A DNA stretch of 6,325 nucleotides. Source: Candidatus Atribacteria bacterium 1244-E10-H5-B2. Its GTDB lineage: Bacteria; Atribacterota; JS1; SB-45; 34-128. Below, piece by piece: positions 5,532 to 6,325 of this stretch; position 1 is the first letter of the stretch, and the number at the start of each line of letters is the position of its first letter. Made by a program: the position numbers and the translations under genes. Below the pieces are notes generated by a model. That model saw only the letters and a list, made by a program, of their open reading frames with translations, did no database searches and had not been told where the DNA came from. The stretch lies in the NCBI GenBank assembly GCA_003575245.1, contig NMQN01000146.1, positions 1 to 6,325 of the forward strand, read 5' to 3'.

Positions 5532-6325
5532 ATGAAAAAGATTCGATGGGGTGTCCTGAGTACCGCTAGAATTGGTACTGAAAAGGTGAGTACCGCCAGA
5601 ATTGGTACTGAAAAGGTAATTCCCGCTATGCAATTGGGCGAGTATTGCACGGTTGCCGCTATTGCTTCGCGTAAGTTGGAAAAGGCACAGGCAGCAGCCA
5701 GGCAATTAGATATAGAAAAGACTTACGGGTCATACGAAGAATTGCTGGACGATCCCGACATTGATGCTGTTTACATCCCGCTTCCCAATCATCTACATGT
5801 ATCCTGGACCATCAGAGCACTGAAAGCCGGTAAACACGTTTTGTGCGAAAAACCCATTGGCCTGAATGCAGCCGAAGCTCAGAAATTGCTGGACACTGCC
5901 AGGAAATTTCCACACCTAAAGGTTATGGAAGCATTTATGTACAGGCACCATCCGCAGTGGCAGTGGGCAAAGCAGCAGATTACCGAAGGGAAAATCGGCA
6001 AAGTGCGGACGATTCAGACTTTCTTCTCCTACTACAATACCGACCCCGATAACATTCGAAACAAAGCTGGCCTTGGTGGCGGGGGATTGATGGATATCGG
6101 TTGTTATTGTATTTCGCTTTCGCGGTTTATCTTTGGGGCTGAGCCCTGGCGGGTCTGTGGCATTATGGAAGAAGACCCAAATATGAAAGTCGATCGTCTG
6201 ACTTCTGGCATACTGGAGTTTAGCAGCGGTACTTCCACATTTACCTGTGCGACCCAGCTGGTGCCTTACCAGCGGGTTAACATCTTTGGCACCAAAGGGC
6301 GGATTGAAATCGAAATTCCTTTCAA
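5532..6325 (+). CDS. Gfo/Idh/MocA-family NAD(P)-dependent oxidoreductase, 3' end outside the window
   Basis: This cytoplasmic sugar- or cyclitol-type dehydrogenase is seen for 264 residues of a usual 320-390. The N-terminal Rossmann fold starts IRWGVLSTARIG. ASRKLEKAQ follows the second strand, and CEKPIGLNAAEAQ (105-117) carries the family EKP motif with Lys107. The C-terminal domain shows MEAFMYRHHPQ (132-142) and GGGGLMDIGCYCIS (182-195), as in the D-xylose dehydrogenase/dihydrodiol dehydrogenase-like branch. GGGAG (5520-5524) lies seven bases before the ATG. Residues 10-19 and 20-29 are the same decapeptide, from a 30-bp tandem duplication, so the glycine loop that binds the cofactor phosphate appears twice. 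The frame stays open. GC content in sampled 60-base stretches is about 47%, well above the AT-rich genes to the left, hinting at separate origin. The substrate is unknown. Confidence 0.88.
   Translation, partial: MKKIRWGVLSTARIGTEKVSTARIGTEKVIPAMQLGEYCTVAAIASRKLEKAQAAARQLDIEKTYGSYEELLDDPDIDAVYIPLPNHLHVSWTIRALKAGKHVLCEKPIGLNAAEAQKLLDTARKFPHLKVMEAFMYRHHPQWQWAKQQITEGKIGKVRTIQTFFSYYNTDPDNIRNKAGLGGGGLMDIGCYCISLSRFIFGAEPWRVCGIMEEDPNMKVDRLTSGILEFSSGTSTFTCATQLVPYQRVNIFGTKGRIEIEIPF
5558..5617 (+). repeat. 30-bp tandem duplication inside the oxidoreductase gene
   Basis: Bases 5558-5587 and 5588-5617 are identical except at 5567 (T) versus 5597 (C), a silent Ala codon change. Each unit encodes STARIGTEKV and contains an internal inverted repeat, AGTACC and GGTACT with 9 bases between. 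The reading frame is kept. Confidence 0.95.

Noticed and set aside
5511..5705. Minus-strand open frame of 64 codons with a repeated FSTNS pattern
   Set aside because: The repeat is just the antisense reading of the 30-bp duplication in the oxidoreductase gene.
5843..6052. Plus-strand open frame of 69 codons
   Set aside because: It overlaps the oxidoreductase in another frame; the oxidoreductase frame carries the EKP and DIG-C-Y motifs.

Overview
The window comes from a low-GC bacterium. Most of it is strongly AT-rich, ribosome binding sites are of the GGAGG type, and the promoters are sigma-70-like. The gene set (plsY, HD-GYP signalling protein, HpcH/HpaI aldolase, Gfo/Idh/MocA oxidoreductase) suits an anaerobic low-GC lineage such as Halanaerobiales/Clostridia or Atribacterota. 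That placement is inference, because no phylogenetic marker is present.

Layout, left to right. The window opens inside an HpcH/HpaI-family aldolase gene (1-518, +). Next comes a 41-codon minus-strand remnant of a CGNR zinc-finger gene (525-650), then an intact but motif-divergent plsY (738-1385, -). After it lies the C-terminal half of an MFS transporter (1611-2180, -). Two small unrecognised genes (2197-2702, -) follow, read from a near-consensus promoter at 2740-2768. Beyond that promoter is a truncated, frameshifted cysK-type pseudogene (2801-3285, +). It converges on, and overlaps by 20 bp, a large membrane-bound GAF/HD-GYP c-di-GMP phosphodiesterase gene. The phosphodiesterase frame runs from 3266 to about 5083 on the minus strand and has no ATG, GTG or TTG where its ribosome binding site lies. 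A divergent promoter (5255-5283, +) drives a 45-codon remnant of a PAS-type sensor gene (5380-5517). The window ends inside a Gfo/Idh/MocA oxidoreductase gene (5532 onward, +), which is visibly richer in GC and carries a 30-bp in-frame tandem duplication in its NAD(P)-binding loop.

The main theme is gene decay and replacement: four remnants (CGNR, MFS, cysK, PAS leader) lie in about 5 kb between intact genes. The MFS and cysK remnants are divergent and each lacks its 5' half exactly where the two-gene cassette with its own promoter sits, which suggests that the cassette replaced both 5' ends. No defence system, CRISPR array, tRNA, rRNA or IS element was seen. No stretch over 300 bases lacks a gene or gene remnant.
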